A DNA stretch of 64,000 nucleotides from Candidatus Nitrosopumilus sp. (GCA_029864335.1 JAOTTS010000003.1:1-64000), one strand, 5' to 3'; positions 41,842-50,679 are shown, counted from the stretch's first letter. Notes: generated from the sequence alone by a model not told the origin. Numbers and translations: made by a program.

Positions 41842-42510
41842 ATGAAGGTAAAATCGAACACAAAACTAGCAATTTTTGACACATTCAAGACAAAGGGTGA
41901 CGATTTAACAGGAGAAGCAAATAGGCAAAGAGCGATCATCACAATACTTGGAAGTAATGTAAATCCTGCCGAAAGAACACGTACAGGAATTTCTCAAAGA
42001 ATAGCAAAAAAACATGGAATAGCTTGGAAGAATATCTATTCAGGAATATTTAGAGATCTGGATGAAATTTTGCTTCCGATGGATATTGCAGAAGAAGATG
42101 GTAGATTGCCTCTAAAACGAGGTCCCAAGGCACTCCAAGAAAAAGGAATCCCATACTATCATTTAACAAAAAAAGGTATTTTGATAGCACTGTCAATTAG
42201 TGAAATAAAGAATAGAGAGGATTTACTAAAACAGTTTTTTTCAAAGTCAGAATCTTCGGAAAAGGAATTTGAGAAGATTTTAACCAGTCTTTTACAGACC
42301 AGTCCAAATTTTACTTACTCAATTTTTCAAAAATATATCAAGGCATTTTGTGATAATAAAATTGATGAATTGCTTCCTTTTGATCTCTCAAAATTAAGGG
42401 ATATTTCAGATGAATCATTAGTAATTCAAAAAGAGATTCTTCTAGCCTTTTCAAAACTGTCAAAACAAGAAAAAGATGAGGCCATAATATTTTTAGATAA
42501 AATTACTTAG
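41842..42510 (+). CDS. Putative DNA-binding protein divergent from amt
   Basis: 222 aa, soluble and basic at the N terminus. Residues about 25-95 look like a winged helix (QRAIITILGSNVNPAERTRT, GISQRIAKKHGIAWKNIYSG, LTKKGILIALS). The C-terminal part is helical. AAGGGGAAG lies 4 nt before the ATG, a good ribosome site. I do not recognise the family. Being divergent from amt with a shared palindrome suggests regulation of amt or itself, which is inference. Confidence 0.65.
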   Translation: MKVKSNTKLAIFDTFKTKGDDLTGEANRQRAIITILGSNVNPAERTRTGISQRIAKKHGIAWKNIYSGIFRDLDEILLPMDIAEEDGRLPLKRGPKALQEKGIPYYHLTKKGILIALSISEIKNREDLLKQFFSKSESSEKEFEKILTSLLQTSPNFTYSIFQKYIKAFCDNKIDELLPFDLSKLRDISDESLVIQKEILLAFSKLSKQEKDEAIIFLDKIT

Positions 42511-42572
42511 AATTCATTCTCAGGAATAGATCGCCAAACATTAAAATCAGTTGTCTATTAAGATTGATTGAA

Positions 42573-43610
42573 ATGGGCGGTTCAAAGAATGTCTATGCCT
42601 CCGTTAAAGCATACAGTAAAAGAGGCAAATTACTGACAAAGGCTGATTTTCAAACCTTGGCTGAGTCAAGAGATTTAGAAGAATTAATGACTAGAATCAA
42701 AAATACAGTTTATGCTGATTCTGTAGCAGATGTTCAAAAACCATATACTTCACAAAATATCGAGTCAGCTCTAAGAAGCAAATTAGCAGATATTCATTAT
42801 TCCATTGCAAAGACATCAGGAAACTCAGGCGTATTGGATGCATATTATATGAAATTCATCATATCAAATCTAAAATTAATTCTTAAGGGTAAAGTGTTAG
42901 GTAAATCTCAAGAGGAGATTGAAACTCACGTAAATCTTCATGCTGAAGAATTAATCAAACAAAGAGACATTGTGATCAAAGCATTAGTTTCAAAAGATCT
43001 TGAAGAGGCTGTTGCAAGTTTAAATTCAGTTCAATTTGGAGAAGAGATTGCAAAGGCTGCAGCATTATATAATGAAAAAAAGAATGTGCAAATCTTTGAT
43101 ACATATTTTGATAAAATTTTATATCAACATCTTGCTGGTGCAATGAAAAACTATTCTGATAAAGAAGCAACAAAACTAGTTTCAATGGATATTGACTTTT
43201 ACAATATTTTGAGTGTAATTAGAGGAAAATTCTGGGGATTGCAAGAAGAGCAAATCCAAGATCTAATTATTGGTACTAGTCCACCTGCAAGAGAATTACT
43301 AGGAAGAATGATGGCAGCAGCTACAGTAAGAGATGCATTCAATGAATTATCCAGTACAAAATATAAGGATTTAGTTCCACAAGTAGAAAATGAATTAGAT
43401 GCTATTGCTGGATTTGAAAGAGCATTTGAGATGGCAATATACAGTTCATCACTTAGGTCATTCACAAAGATGTTTAGTTTTGCAACAATTGTCGGAATTA
43501 CCAAATTGACTTCCTTTGAAGTTAGAAATCTAGCAGCTATTGCTTTTGCCGTCGAACAAAAAATACCAACTGAGATTACCATGTCAAAGTTAATCCTAGA
43601 AGAAGAATAG
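42573..43610 (+). CDS. atpC: A-type ATP synthase subunit C
   Basis: 345 aa, all-helical, of the V/A-ATPase AC39/C family: NVYASVKAYSKRGKLLTKAD near the start, MKFIISNLKLILKGKVLG, DIDFYNILSVIRGKFWGL, and the closing LTSFEVRNLAAIAFAVEQKIP. Subunit C is the socket between the rotor ring and the central stalk. It lies 3.5 kb from the main cluster. ATG 42573 is preferred to TTG 42564. Confidence 0.9.
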   Translation: MGGSKNVYASVKAYSKRGKLLTKADFQTLAESRDLEELMTRIKNTVYADSVADVQKPYTSQNIESALRSKLADIHYSIAKTSGNSGVLDAYYMKFIISNLKLILKGKVLGKSQEEIETHVNLHAEELIKQRDIVIKALVSKDLEEAVASLNSVQFGEEIAKAAALYNEKKNVQIFDTYFDKILYQHLAGAMKNYSDKEATKLVSMDIDFYNILSVIRGKFWGLQEEQIQDLIIGTSPPARELLGRMMAAATVRDAFNELSSTKYKDLVPQVENELDAIAGFERAFEMAIYSSSLRSFTKMFSFATIVGITKLTSFEVRNLAAIAFAVEQKIPTEITMSKLILEEE

Positions 43611-43620
43611 GAATTCTAAC

Positions 43621-43857
43621 ATGTTTAATTTTCCAAAGAAAAAAACCGAAGTATCTACAGAAGTTTTAATCAGATTCATTTGGGTTAGTTCATTTTTAGC
43701 AATGATTTTCACATTGCCACCATTAGCACTATTCCTAGGGATTTATTTTTTGACAGGGGAGCTAATCATAGGAGCAGTAATTGGTTTTGGAGTTCATTTT
43801 GTGATATTAGCTTTTTCAGGAAGGATTTCAAAAATCATAACCAAAATTATGAGCTAA
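43621..43857 (+). CDS. Small two-helix membrane protein
   Basis: 78 aa with two membrane helices (about residues 20-42 and 48-65) and basic ends (FPKKKTEV, SKIITKIMS). It starts 10 nt after the atpC stop and 33 nt before the Cas4-like gene, so it is probably cotranscribed with both. No family recognised; a link to the ATP synthase is only positional. Confidence 0.7.
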   Translation: MFNFPKKKTEVSTEVLIRFIWVSSFLAMIFTLPPLALFLGIYFLTGELIIGAVIGFGVHFVILAFSGRISKIITKIMS

Positions 43858-43890
43858 ACTAAAAGGGATCATACAGGAAGGCGAAGTATC

Positions 43891-44538
43891 ATGATGGGAG
43901 ATAGAGATTTTCGAAAGATCATTAAAAGTGCTGTTGAATCTATTGGAAAAGAGTTAGAGATTCAGATTGATTCAAAGGATATTCAGACTATTCATCTTCA
44001 TGAAGTAGTTCAATGTCTTAGACGGTCCTATTATGACAGGATAGATCCTCAAGAGATTGAAAGAAGAGGATTCAATGAGATTCTATCAGGATTACTAAGG
44101 AAACTAGAGTATGGTAGTGAGCCTAAAGAATTTGCCATAGAGGACATCAGGCTTAAAGGACAAGTCGACATGCTAGTTGATGATACTATTCTTTTATTCA
44201 GACCAGCAGCAACCGAATTGGAAAATCCTCTAGCAAATGATGTTTTGTATCTTAATGCATGTATGTGGATATATGACAAAGATGATGGAATCGTAGTGTA
44301 TATTTCAGGAGATAGAAAAGAGACGACATTCTCATTAACTCGAAATAAGAAAATGTTTGAGGAAATAATTAGAAGAGTTAGAGTTCTAAATGATCTTCTA
44401 AAAGAACAAAAATTGCCAATCTTAGAGCCATCTACTGAATGCTCTGAATGCCAATATTATGAAAGATGCTTCATGAAAAAGAAGAATTCCAAACAGGTAT
44501 CTCTAGCTGAGATGTTAGGAATGGGCGACAAAGACTAG
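43891..44538 (+). CDS. Cas4/RecB-like protein with altered nuclease motif
   Basis: 215 aa. The layout is that of Cas4-type 4Fe-4S nucleases: an N-terminal cysteine in VVQCLRRSYYDRI (near residue 31), LKGQVDMLVDD (GxVD motif, near 90), and three C-terminal cysteines CSECQYYERC (near 182-191). Where a PD-(D/E)xK enzyme would have E-x-K on the next strand, this protein has ILLFRPAATELENP, so one catalytic acid and lysine appear replaced. The LYLNACMW segment matches the QLNAY motif region but lacks the Gln. It may keep the fold and cluster but not nuclease activity. No CRISPR or other cas genes are nearby. Confidence 0.7.
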   Translation: MMGDRDFRKIIKSAVESIGKELEIQIDSKDIQTIHLHEVVQCLRRSYYDRIDPQEIERRGFNEILSGLLRKLEYGSEPKEFAIEDIRLKGQVDMLVDDTILLFRPAATELENPLANDVLYLNACMWIYDKDDGIVVYISGDRKETTFSLTRNKKMFEEIIRRVRVLNDLLKEQKLPILEPSTECSECQYYERCFMKKKNSKQVSLAEMLGMGDKD

Positions 44539-44581
44539 TTAAGATTAATGAAAAATATTGTAAAGGAAAAATTCCTTTTGG

Positions 44582-44692
44582 TTAATCGAGTGGTTCTGGA
44601 TGTCCTTTACCACGGAGAGCGAAACACACTACTGCTAGTGCAATTGCAACTCCTGCTGCTGCGCCAAATGCGGCCATACCTGCTTCTGCCAT
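44582..44692 (-). CDS. 36-aa single-helix membrane peptide
   Basis: Starts MAEAGMAAFGAAAGVAIALA and ends KGHPEPLD. One Ala/Gly-rich membrane helix (residues 7-26) is followed by a short charged tail. A TATA box is centred 29 nt before the ATG and codons are well formed, so it is probably expressed. It could be a small subunit of a membrane complex; no family is recognised. Confidence 0.65.
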   Translation of the reverse strand: MAEAGMAAFGAAAGVAIALAVVCFALRGKGHPEPLD

Positions 44693-44716
44693 TTGATAAA
44701 AACCCACTTTACGGGC

Positions 44717-44725
44717 TTTTATAAC
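44717..44725 (-). promoter_or_regulatory. TATA box of the 36-aa membrane peptide gene
   Basis: Minus-strand GTTATAAAA, centred 29 nt upstream of the ATG at 44692. Confidence 0.55.
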
Positions 44726-44791
44726 TTTGCCAATATTTTTTCTCTAAAAACAAAATATCATAATTTTTGAATTTTATGATACTATGCAGGT

Positions 44792-45349
44792 CTACTTTGT
44801 AAATTCAAAGTGGAGTTCATTTTCTTGACCACTAGTCATTGAACTAAGATTGTAAAAGACATCGCCTGAAACTCGCCAAGTATTAGTGCCATCCTCAAAG
44901 TCACGCCATAATTCAGGAGTGTTGCCAGTATTTTTCAAGATTATTTTATCTCTAAGGACAATTGAGTTTTCACCTAGAAGAGTATAGTAGTTTGATCCAA
45001 ATTCTACCATTCCCGTAGGCCTACTCCCAATCTCCCCTCCTGAAATTTGCTCAGACTTGGAATATCCTGTTTCAAATAATTGATAATCCATGGTTTGAAC
45101 TATCACAGAGCGTGGATTAGGATTTGAAATTTTAAATGCAATCTCAATTGTTGCTGAACGTTCTGAAATTTTTGAAACTGAAATGTCCTCCAATTCAATT
45201 TCAAGTGGTTTTACCTGCTGAAGAATTTGAGTTTCAGGAGAAGAATTTTCAGAAGAAGAAACTTCCATTGTAGGTCCTACCAAAAGAATTCCACCTAATA
45301 TCATACCAAGTGCTATAACAGCAATTCCAACAAAAATTTTAGGATTCAT
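44792..45349 (-). CDS. Membrane-anchored LEA14-like protein
   Basis: 185 aa. An N-terminal helix (residues 5-27) anchors a beta domain. IEIAFKISNPNPRSVIVQTM is the N-P-x motif of LEA type 2 domains, found in archaeal and plant stress proteins. A second motif, IVLRDKIILKNTGNTPELW, follows. The domain should face the outside. Exact role unknown. Confidence 0.7.
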   Translation of the reverse strand: MNPKIFVGIAVIALGMILGGILLVGPTMEVSSSENSSPETQILQQVKPLEIELEDISVSKISERSATIEIAFKISNPNPRSVIVQTMDYQLFETGYSKSEQISGGEIGSRPTGMVEFGSNYYTLLGENSIVLRDKIILKNTGNTPELWRDFEDGTNTWRVSGDVFYNLSSMTSGQENELHFEFTK

Positions 45350-45420
45350 TATCTTTCAATTTCCTCTTCATATCTTAAATGTTGAGATAGTTATTATACC
45401 ATTGGAGACAGAAAAAAATA

Positions 45421-45777
45421 ATGCAATACTTTCAAGCAGTTCAACAAGGAAAACTAAGAGCAAGTAAATCACAAATGAAGATGTTTGATATTGCTGGATT
45501 TGCAATGTTAACTTTAACGACTAAAAAAATAGATGGAAAATTTCATCCAGTAGGAGAAGAAGAATTTACAGCAGTAATTAATTCTCCAGATGGATATGTA
45601 GCAGTAATTGTAGACAAGGATGGATTTACAAAGGCTCAATCAAAGGCTTTAGGAAAAGAAGAGGCCAAATCAATTTACAAAAAACTTCGAGATACCGGAA
45701 TTGAAGAATATCCAGAAAAAGAGATTCAGATTTGGTCTGAAACAAGACCAACAATTCAAAACGAAATATCTGGATAA
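45421..45777 (+). CDS. 118-aa conserved-looking hypothetical protein
   Basis: A soluble alpha/beta protein starting MQYFQAVQQGKLRASKSQMK and including FTAVINSPDGYVAVIVDKDG. No catalytic or metal-binding motif is evident and I do not recognise the family. Its stop codon abuts the stop of the convergent pyrH gene with no spacer. Confidence 0.65.
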   Translation: MQYFQAVQQGKLRASKSQMKMFDIAGFAMLTLTTKKIDGKFHPVGEEEFTAVINSPDGYVAVIVDKDGFTKAQSKALGKEEAKSIYKKLRDTGIEEYPEKEIQIWSETRPTIQNEISG

Positions 45778-46461
45778 TTATTTTGAACTCAGAATGATTT
45801 CTGTGCCTATATTAGCACCTTTAATGGCATTTTCAATATTTTTTGGAGTGGCCTTTAGTATTATTGTTTTAATTTTGGAACGCTCTATAATTTTTAGAGC
45901 TACAATATCCATCAAATCGTATCCTCCAGCAACAGAATCTTCATGAACAAGCATATTTTTCAAATTCTTGAGTTCAATACGTCTGAATTTTTTTGCATTT
46001 TTGAATTTATTTGGATCCTTATCATATACACCATCAACATCAGTTGCATTGAGAAATTGTTCGGCCTGTACTTTTTCAGCAATTAAAGCAGCAGTACCAT
46101 TAGTGCTTTGACCAGGATGTAGACCACCTGTAACTACAATTAATCCATCATCAACAGCATGTCTGACTTCTTGTAAAGTGGTTGGTGGATGAGAATATGC
46201 CTTATTTTTCAGAGCATAAATCAATAATTTTGCATTGAGTCTTGAAATTTCAATTCCTAATTCATCAAGAGTTGATTCATCTGCACCTGAAGATCTTGCA
46301 TGAGAAATATAGTGTCGTGCAATATTTCCACCTCCAGCAATAACTATTGGTTGACAAACCTTACTAATTTTTACTAGGAATTCTGCATAGTCTTTTAGGA
46401 CTTTTGCATTATCCATACCAAAAATCTTTCCAGATAATTTGATTACAATTCTTTTTTTCAC
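45778..46461 (-). CDS. pyrH: Uridylate (UMP) kinase
   Basis: 227 aa of the amino-acid-kinase fold, archaeal PyrH type. [12 protein letters not shown] binds phosphate, [15 protein letters not shown] is the glycine loop, [20 protein letters not shown] binds UMP, and [16 protein letters not shown] is the nucleotide-site signature. It converts UMP to UDP. The start overlaps the HD phosphohydrolase stop by 4 bp (ATGA). Confidence 0.94.
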   Translation of the reverse strand: MKKRIVIKLSGKIFGMDNAKVLKDYAEFLVKISKVCQPIVIAGGGNIARHYISHARSSGADESTLDELGIEISRLNAKLLIYALKNKAYSHPPTTLQEVRHAVDDGLIVVTGGLHPGQSTNGTAALIAEKVQAEQFLNATDVDGVYDKDPNKFKNAKKFRRIELKNLKNMLVHEDSVAGGYDLMDIVALKIIERSKIKTIILKATPKNIENAIKGANIGTEIILSSK

Positions 46462-47693
46462 TTTAGATCACTAATAATTGATTTTGCGGCAATTTCAACT
46501 TTCTTTCTGTTCTTTTCATGAGTATAAATTCTAAGAATATTCATAAAGCCAGAAATGGCAGAAACGACTGGAATTTCTGAAATTGGTATCTCTTTAGCAG
46601 ATGATTTACCATTCTCATTTGAAATCAAAATTATGGAATTGGACTCATTTTTAGATGGTGCCAGTGGAATTGATGGAGTTACTGAACTATCCACAAAGAT
46701 TTCATTTTCTTCAACTTTGGATTTTTTAGAAATTACTGTTCTAAGTTCATCAGTTCTTGTTTTTTTCAGATTAATTTGACTAGTCAATATTCTTTCAAAC
46801 ACACATTTTAGCAATTTTCGATTTTGGTAATCTTGAGCAAATTGTCTAGCACGTTTTAATTTTGTAGATTTTGATGAAATTAGAGTGGATAAAACGTATT
46901 CATCTGTAAGGTTAACAAATTCATTAAGATTAAAAGTTGTAAAACCAAATTCATCATCAGATAATCTTAGTGCTTCAAGTAGCATAACTTCTGCCGCTCG
47001 TACAGTTTTATGAAAATAAACAGCTTTAAACATTTGATATCTCGAATGCATCATAGATTCAAAGGAATACAATGCTGAGCGTTCTAAAGCTAATTTTTTC
47101 TTATGAACATCAAGGGACTGTGTAATTCTTTTATGATCAATTTTTGCATGCTCAGCTCCCGTAAAATAACCATCTCTGAGTAAATAATCCATCATGTCTG
47201 CACTAAGTGCGCCTGAAACAATTTCATTTAGATATTGAAATTTAGAATCTCCAAATGCAATTTCAGTAACAAGTTTTTTGTCATAACCATTTTTTGATAA
47301 TATATCACCAATTTCAGATTTTAGAATAATTTCTCTACCAAAATCTTCATGTGAGATTTTTCGTTCTTGAATTATTTCCTCAAATAGATGAGAAAACGGA
47401 CCATGTCCTATATCATGCAAGAGTCCAGATAATCTTAGAATTTTAATGTCATCTGATTTCAATATTCCTTTTTCATTTAATGCGTTACCTGCTTGACTTG
47501 TAATGTGCATTACTCCCAATGAGTGCTCAAATCTTGTGTGTTGAGCTGAAGGATATGTCAAGTGAGCGCCTGAAAGTTGTCTTATTCGTCTTAATCTTTG
47601 AAAAATTGGATTGTCAATGATGGATAATTCATGATCATAGACACGAATAAAATCATGAATAGGATCAATTATGTCTAAATAGTTTTTTTTCAT
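46458..47693 (-). CDS. HD-domain phosphohydrolase (dNTPase/SAMHD1-like)
   Basis: 411 aa. The metal ligands H...HD...D appear in [32 protein letters not shown] and [17 protein letters not shown]. This pattern with [13 protein letters not shown] at the start matches the SAMHD1/dGTPase family, which cleaves dNTPs to deoxynucleosides and triphosphate, though some members act on other phosphates. It overlaps tmk (4 bp) and pyrH (4 bp), so the three form one translationally coupled unit. Confidence 0.88.
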   Translation of the reverse strand: MKKNYLDIIDPIHDFIRVYDHELSIIDNPIFQRLRRIRQLSGAHLTYPSAQHTRFEHSLGVMHITSQAGNALNEKGILKSDDIKILRLSGLLHDIGHGPFSHLFEEIIQERKISHEDFGREIILKSEIGDILSKNGYDKKLVTEIAFGDSKFQYLNEIVSGALSADMMDYLLRDGYFTGAEHAKIDHKRITQSLDVHKKKLALERSALYSFESMMHSRYQMFKAVYFHKTVRAAEVMLLEALRLSDDEFGFTTFNLNEFVNLTDEYVLSTLISSKSTKLKRARQFAQDYQNRKLLKCVFERILTSQINLKKTRTDELRTVISKKSKVEENEIFVDSSVTPSIPLAPSKNESNSIILISNENGKSSAKEIPISEIPVVSAISGFMNILRIYTHEKNRKKVEIAAKSIISDLK

Positions 47694-48271
47694 AACCCTA
47701 TTTTCTTTGAAAATATTTTCATGATTTCTTCATGTATTTCTTGTTTAGATTTTGATGCATTAATTATTTTCCAATTTTTTTTCTTTGCAGTAGTTCGATA
47801 AATTTTAGAAATTTTTCTCAAGAATTCTTCATTTTTTTCAAATTTATCACGGTTAGTTTTTTGTCTATTAAAAGATTCTTTTTGTGTGACATCAAGCAAA
47901 ATTACAAGATCAGCTTTTGGTAGACCAGCATCAAGATTCTCAAGCCATTTGGGCTTCAAACCATTAGCTATTCCATAAATTAGATTAGAGTGATAATAAC
48001 GATTCATAATTAAAATAGAATTTTTTTCTTGTGCTGCTAATATTTCATTGAGTTTTTCCCATCTATTTGCAGCCAAAAGACAATGAATTACTTGTGAAGG
48101 GAATTTTCTTTTTCCATCCAAATATTTTCTTATTTCTTGTCCTATTGGTGTTTTATAGTCAGGAAAATGAAATAGTTTAGTTTTGATTTTTCTTTTTTTT
48201 AGAGCTTTTTCTAAGAGTGTTGATTGAGTTAATTTTCCTGCCTGGTCTCCACCTTCTATTACAATAATCAT
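47690..48271 (-). CDS. tmk: Thymidylate kinase
   Basis: 193 aa. The P-loop is EGGDQAGKLTQ, LLAANRWEK holds the family RxxE-like segment, IMNRYYHSNLIYG is the DRY-type motif (here N for D) and DLVILLDVTQKESFNRQ the lid. It phosphorylates dTMP to dTDP. The P-loop lacks the second Lys/Ser (GKLT instead of GKGT/S), a mild variation. First gene of the tmk-HD-pyrH unit. Confidence 0.88.
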   Translation of the reverse strand: MIIVIEGGDQAGKLTQSTLLEKALKKRKIKTKLFHFPDYKTPIGQEIRKYLDGKRKFPSQVIHCLLAANRWEKLNEILAAQEKNSILIMNRYYHSNLIYGIANGLKPKWLENLDAGLPKADLVILLDVTQKESFNRQKTNRDKFEKNEEFLRKISKIYRTTAKKKNWKIINASKSKQEIHEEIMKIFSKKIGL

Positions 48272-48315
48272 AAGTTATCAAAACAGAGAAATTAATTGAT
48301 TAAAAATCTATCAAG

Positions 48316-48324
48316 GTTTATAAC
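48316..48324 (+). promoter_or_regulatory. TATA box of the hsp20 gene
   Basis: GTTTATAAC, centred 29 nt before the ATG at 48349. It supports that ATG over the upstream TTG at 48331. Confidence 0.6.
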
Positions 48325-48348
48325 TAAAAATTGAGCATATATCTCAAA

Positions 48349-48741
48349 ATGGGATTAGTAAAATCTATGGCAAATGAAATGATAAAGGAAATTGGAAATA
48401 AATCAAGAGAATTTTATGAATTTGTTTTACCTCCTGTAGATATGCATCTTGATGATGATAAATTAACAGTAATAATAGATATTCCCGGATTCGAAAAAAA
48501 AGATATTAAATTATCTATTAATGGAAATATTCTATCAATTCAGGCATGCAAAGAAATTTCTGAGCAAAGTAAATACAACATAATTTGTAATCAGAGACCC
48601 AATATAATTGACAAAAAAATCAGATTGCCAATTGAGTTTAAAGAAGGAGAAGAATCTGTCAATTCTGCAAAATATGAACAAGGGGTTTTGACAATTATTG
48701 TTCCTGTACAAAAACATGGAAAAGATATCAAAATAGAATAG
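48349..48741 (+). CDS. Small heat-shock protein (Hsp20/alpha-crystallin)
   Basis: 130 aa. An alpha-crystallin domain covers residues about 28-125: PPVDMHLDDDKLTVIIDIPG, KKDIKLSINGNILSIQA and YEQGVLTIIVPVQ with the conserved GVL. The C-terminal I-x-I (KDIKIE) could dock a neighbour subunit. These are ATP-independent chaperones that hold unfolded proteins. It converges directly with the UbiB-like gene, stop against stop. Confidence 0.92.
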   Translation: MGLVKSMANEMIKEIGNKSREFYEFVLPPVDMHLDDDKLTVIIDIPGFEKKDIKLSINGNILSIQACKEISEQSKYNIICNQRPNIIDKKIRLPIEFKEGEESVNSAKYEQGVLTIIVPVQKHGKDIKIE

Positions 48742-50295
48742 TTATCGTTTTCTAAATATTGCAAACACACTCATTATTATCAATGAACCAATCATTCCTG
48801 TTATTCCAATTGATTCATTTGTAGTATACAAAACAGAAGAGCCAATAAAAATTGCTGCTGAAAGAATACTACCTGAAAGTAAAATATTAGATTTGGGTTT
48901 TGCATTTAAGAGATTCAAGGACCTATTTTCATCTAGGAATTTTTTGAGTTCAGGTGCTATAGAAATTGTAGCATCAATTGATTTTGCAAATCTGTCAAAT
49001 GAATGTTTTATTTCTTCAATGTATGCATCTTTAATTAGACTCTCTTCTTCTAAAATTTCTCTTACAATTTTTACAAATTTGAAATTTACTTTGTGTGTTT
49101 TGTAAATTCCTTCAATTATTGAGGCCATTCTCATATATAAAGCCAGGTTTTTTGGAAGAATGAAAGGAAATCTACTCATAGTTTTATTTGCAAGCTCCAT
49201 CAAGCTTTCCACTTCCATTTCATCTGGTTTTTTTCCATGCATTGCACGGACAGTAAGTTCAATACCTTTTTCAATAACTGAGCGATTAAAATCAGGAGTT
49301 AGCATTCCAAGATCATTCATTGCGTTTACAGTTCTTGGAGGATCTTTCTCCACTAATGCAAGATATAGTCGAATCAATCTTAACCTAGTTTCATTATCTA
49401 ATCTACCTACCATTCCATAGTCATACAGAATCAATTTACCATCATCAGTGACTGAAATATTGCCTGGATGAGGATCAGCGTGAAATATGGAGTGCTTTAG
49501 AAGCATAGTAAAGAAGACTTTATGGACATCAATTACAAGTTTTTGCCTATCAATTCCCTTCTCATTTAGGGCTTCAACATTAGTTATTTTGATTCCTGGA
49601 AGGTATTCCATTGTAAGGATATTTTTTGATGAATAATCATCATATACTGAAGGAACAACAACTTTACTGTTATTTTCTAAATCATGTTTAATTTTTTTGA
49701 GGTTTTCTGATTCATTTGTGTAATCCATTTCTTCATGAATTGTTTCGATAAACTGAGAAAGCATAGCCTTTGCTGAATATCTTAAATTTGGATCAACAAA
49801 TCTCATTGCTAATGGAAGAATTTTTTTTAAAACTTTGATATCTTCCGCTACAATTTTTTCAATTCCAGGTCTTTTTACTTTAATTACAATTTGTTTACCA
49901 GAAATAGAACCACGGTAAACTTGCCCTAATGATGCACCTGAAATAGAATTAGGATCTATTTCATCAAATTTTTCAGTAATTGGACCAAGATCTTTTTCAA
50001 TAATTGATTTTGCTTGATCAAATGGAGCAGCTGGAACACTATCCTGAAGTTTTGATAGTTCTTCCAAATATGGTTGAGGTAAAATATCTGCTCTAGAAGA
50101 AAGCCACTGTCCTAATTTTATGTAGACAGGTCCTAATGAAATGAATGTATCAAGTACTTTACGTGCGTTCTTTCTAAATTGTTCTAAATCTATTTCATTA
50201 CCCTCATGATGAATCCATTTTTTTCGATCTTTACGTAATGCAAGTATTGATGGTAAAAGTTTGATTAGGACATGGATTGTTCTTGCAGTAGACAT
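48742..50295 (-). CDS. ABC1/UbiB-family atypical kinase
   Basis: 517 aa. Family motifs in order: KxGQ (YIKLGQWLSSRADILP), the alanine-rich nucleotide loop (SGASLGQVYRG), the lysine in IVIKVKRPG, HADPHPGNI and the metal aspartate in LYDYGMVG. Two helices at the C terminus (residues about 470-510) anchor it in the membrane. UbiB relatives are ATPases/kinases needed for isoprenoid-quinone lipid synthesis; ammonia-oxidising archaea use menaquinone-like quinones, so a role there is possible. The upstream 126-aa gene ends 3 nt before it. Confidence 0.92.
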   Translation of the reverse strand: MSTARTIHVLIKLLPSILALRKDRKKWIHHEGNEIDLEQFRKNARKVLDTFISLGPVYIKLGQWLSSRADILPQPYLEELSKLQDSVPAAPFDQAKSIIEKDLGPITEKFDEIDPNSISGASLGQVYRGSISGKQIVIKVKRPGIEKIVAEDIKVLKKILPLAMRFVDPNLRYSAKAMLSQFIETIHEEMDYTNESENLKKIKHDLENNSKVVVPSVYDDYSSKNILTMEYLPGIKITNVEALNEKGIDRQKLVIDVHKVFFTMLLKHSIFHADPHPGNISVTDDGKLILYDYGMVGRLDNETRLRLIRLYLALVEKDPPRTVNAMNDLGMLTPDFNRSVIEKGIELTVRAMHGKKPDEMEVESLMELANKTMSRFPFILPKNLALYMRMASIIEGIYKTHKVNFKFVKIVREILEEESLIKDAYIEEIKHSFDRFAKSIDATISIAPELKKFLDENRSLNLLNAKPKSNILLSGSILSAAIFIGSSVLYTTNESIGITGMIGSLIIMSVFAIFRKR

Positions 50296-50298
50296 TAT

Positions 50299-50679
50299 TT
50301 ACTCCAAATAATTTTTAATTTTTTTAGTTATTGAATATCCTAGATATCCACAAATTATTGATGAAAGTAATCCAGAAGCAATTGATTTCTTTTTTGAATT
50401 TTTATTAAGTTTTTTTGTAATTTGTGAACCGCCAAATATTGCACAAGCTAAACCGATTAAGACTTCTGGTGCATCATGAACTAAATGTCCAACTGGATCT
50501 TTTCTTGGATCAATTTTATCAGTATGAACTAAAAATTTTTTATCATATTCTCTAATGTGTAAATTACCATAACGATATTGTTTATTGGCTCCATTTTTTT
50601 GTCCAAGGAATGTTTCTTTTGCTCCTTCTAGCATGAATTCTCGCAATTCCTTTGGAACTTCAATCTCATCCTCAGGCAT
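50299..50679 (-). CDS. 126-aa hypothetical protein paired with the UbiB-like gene
   Basis: The N-terminal 85 residues are soluble (REFMLEGAKETFLGQKNGAN, KIDPRKDPVGHLVHDAPEVL). Two short hydrophobic stretches (about 75-90 and 105-118) could insert into a membrane. It is 3 nt upstream of the UbiB-like gene and probably translated with it. No family recognised. The following gap (50680-50923) holds no gene I can support; a weak hairpin GATGG...CCATC lies at about 50864-50899. Confidence 0.6.
   Translation of the reverse strand: MPEDEIEVPKELREFMLEGAKETFLGQKNGANKQYRYGNLHIREYDKKFLVHTDKIDPRKDPVGHLVHDAPEVLIGLACAIFGGSQITKKLNKNSKKKSIASGLLSSIICGYLGYSITKKIKNYLE

Noticed and set aside
43891-44538. CRISPR-associated Cas4
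   Set aside because: Sequence layout fits, but there are no cas1/cas2 or repeats nearby and the nuclease motif is altered, so a CRISPR role is not supported.
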